From NCBI GenBank assembly GCA_017391185.1, contig JAFOZN010000025.1, positions 1 through 6,859 of the forward strand: a DNA stretch of 6,859 nucleotides. Direction: 5' to 3'. The stretch comes from Alistipes sp. (lineage in GTDB: Bacteria > Bacteroidota > Bacteroidia > Bacteroidales > Rikenellaceae). Below, piece by piece: positions 6,015 through 6,859 of this stretch (the stretch's first letter is position 1; each line of letters opens with the position of its first letter). Position numbers and translations under genes: made by a program. Under the pieces are notes generated by a model that saw only the letters and a list, made by a program, of their open reading frames with translations, was not told where the DNA came from and searched no databases.

Positions 6015-6859
6015 ATGAAAAAAATACTCTTTTTATCTATGGCGACACTACTCGCCATGGTGACTTATGCACAAGATTTTTCAACCCATTTTTGGAACAA
6101 AACTCTGCGCGTAGATTACATCTTTGCAGGTAATGCCGATCAGCAATATGTGGCTTTAGATGAGCTCGCTTCGTTTAACGGCTGGGCAGGTCGTAGAGTA
6201 AATCTCGACAAGGTTCCAGTCAGAGGTAACGGTAAGATTACGATGATTGACCCTGAGAGCAAAAAGATTCTCTACACCAACACCTTCTCAAGCCTTTTCC
6301 AAGAGTGGATCGTAACTGATGAGGCTAAGAAACTCAGCAAGAGTTTCGAGGCCACATTCCTACTTCCTTTTCCCAAGGAGAACGTACTTATCGAGATCAC
6401 CCTACTCGACAATAGGGGAGAGACACAAGCCACTATGCGTCACGAGGTTTCGCCCAAAGATCAGCTAATTCGTAATTTGGATAATCGCCCTGCGATGGCA
6501 CACGAATACCTCCTCAAGAGTGGCTCTTCTGAGGAGTGTATCGACATCGCCATCATGGCCGAGGGTTACACTGCCGAAGAGATGAATCTCTTCATGAAAG
6601 ATGCCCGCACGGCTTGCGATGAGATTTTCCGATATGAGCCTTTTGCCAAATATAAGGATCGTTTCAATGTGATCGCTGTGAAATCTCTCTCTGATCAAAG
6701 TGATGTGAGCGTTCCACAGCAAAACGTATGGAAACAGACGGCTTTGAATTCTAATTTTATGACCTTCTATTCACCTCGCTACCTTACAACCAACAGCGTA
6801 CACATGATCCACGACAACCTTATCGGTGTACCATGCGAGCATATCATAATACTCGCCAA
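6015..6859 (+). CDS. Secreted M64-family (IgA-peptidase-like) metallopeptidase, 3' truncated by window
   Basis: The frame is open from ATG at 6015 to the last base (281 codons, no stop), so the C-terminus is outside. Residues 1-19 form a classical Sec signal peptide (Lys-Lys, a hydrophobic stretch, then TYA before Gln20); no lipobox Cys follows, so the product is probably periplasmic or secreted. Residues about 20-140 match the beta-rich N-terminal domain of M64 peptidases (start YIFAGNADQQYVALDEL). The peptidase domain begins near 170 with IDIAIMAEGYTAEEM, followed by FNVIAVKS, VSVPQQNVWKQTAL, TFYSPRYLTT and PCEHIIILA. In the family the zinc motif HExxH comes shortly after this point, so catalytic residues cannot be checked. 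M64 is named for a clostridial IgA protease, but the substrates of Bacteroidota members are largely unknown. It lies 8 nt after the response regulator stop and is probably cotranscribed. Confidence 0.9.
   Translation, partial: MKKILFLSMATLLAMVTYAQDFSTHFWNKTLRVDYIFAGNADQQYVALDELASFNGWAGRRVNLDKVPVRGNGKITMIDPESKKILYTNTFSSLFQEWIVTDEAKKLSKSFEATFLLPFPKENVLIEITLLDNRGETQATMRHEVSPKDQLIRNLDNRPAMAHEYLLKSGSSEECIDIAIMAEGYTAEEMNLFMKDARTACDEIFRYEPFAKYKDRFNVIAVKSLSDQSDVSVPQQNVWKQTALNSNFMTFYSPRYLTTNSVHMIHDNLIGVPCEHIIILA

Noticed and set aside
1..6859. CRISPR arrays, tRNA or rRNA genes, insertion sequences, phage or defence genes
   Set aside because: None was seen on either strand. Coding is dense, composition is even and all genes are chromosomal core types.

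Overview
The window is ordinary-looking core chromosome from a member of the Bacteroidota, most likely order Bacteroidales and possibly close to Alistipes/Rikenellaceae. The order is supported by three things: YidC has the Bacteroidota architecture (long periplasmic domain, Lys at the usual Arg position in the groove, C-terminal motifs of that phylum), putative promoters match the Bacteroidota -7 consensus TAnnTTTG, and start codons lack Shine-Dalgarno sequences. The genus is only an impression from protein resemblance.

Layout. Three genes run leftward on the minus strand: a five-repeat DUF349 protein (5224 to 3308), CTP synthase pyrG (3206 to 1581) and the membrane-protein insertase yidC (1560 to beyond base 1, C-terminus missing). 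pyrG and yidC are 20 nt apart and almost certainly cotranscribed. The DUF349 gene is separated from pyrG by 101 nt that hold a strong hairpin without a U-tract. Two genes run rightward: an OmpR/PhoB-type response regulator (5350 to 6006) and, 8 nt later, a secreted M64-family metallopeptidase cut off by the window end. The two transcription units diverge from a 125-nt AT-rich spacer (5225 to 5349) with a TATATTTG -7-like octamer on each strand.

How the genes relate. The minus-strand genes are housekeeping: CTP supply for nucleic acid and phospholipid synthesis, and inner-membrane protein insertion. The plus-strand pair couples a transcriptional regulator, with no histidine kinase beside it in the window, to an exported peptidase.

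Main point of interest. No new multi-gene system is visible. The strongest anomaly is inside PyrG. Its synthetase half is intact, but the glutaminase half keeps the nucleophile Cys386 while replacing the triad His by Leu511, the triad Glu by Gln513, the glutamine-binding Arg by Ser466 and the oxyanion-loop Phe by Ser360. This suggests a full-length CTP synthase that depends on free ammonia. A second, softer observation is a possible operator around the response regulator's own promoter: a perfect 7-bp inverted repeat exactly framing the -7 octamer, overlapped by a 10-bp-spaced direct repeat.
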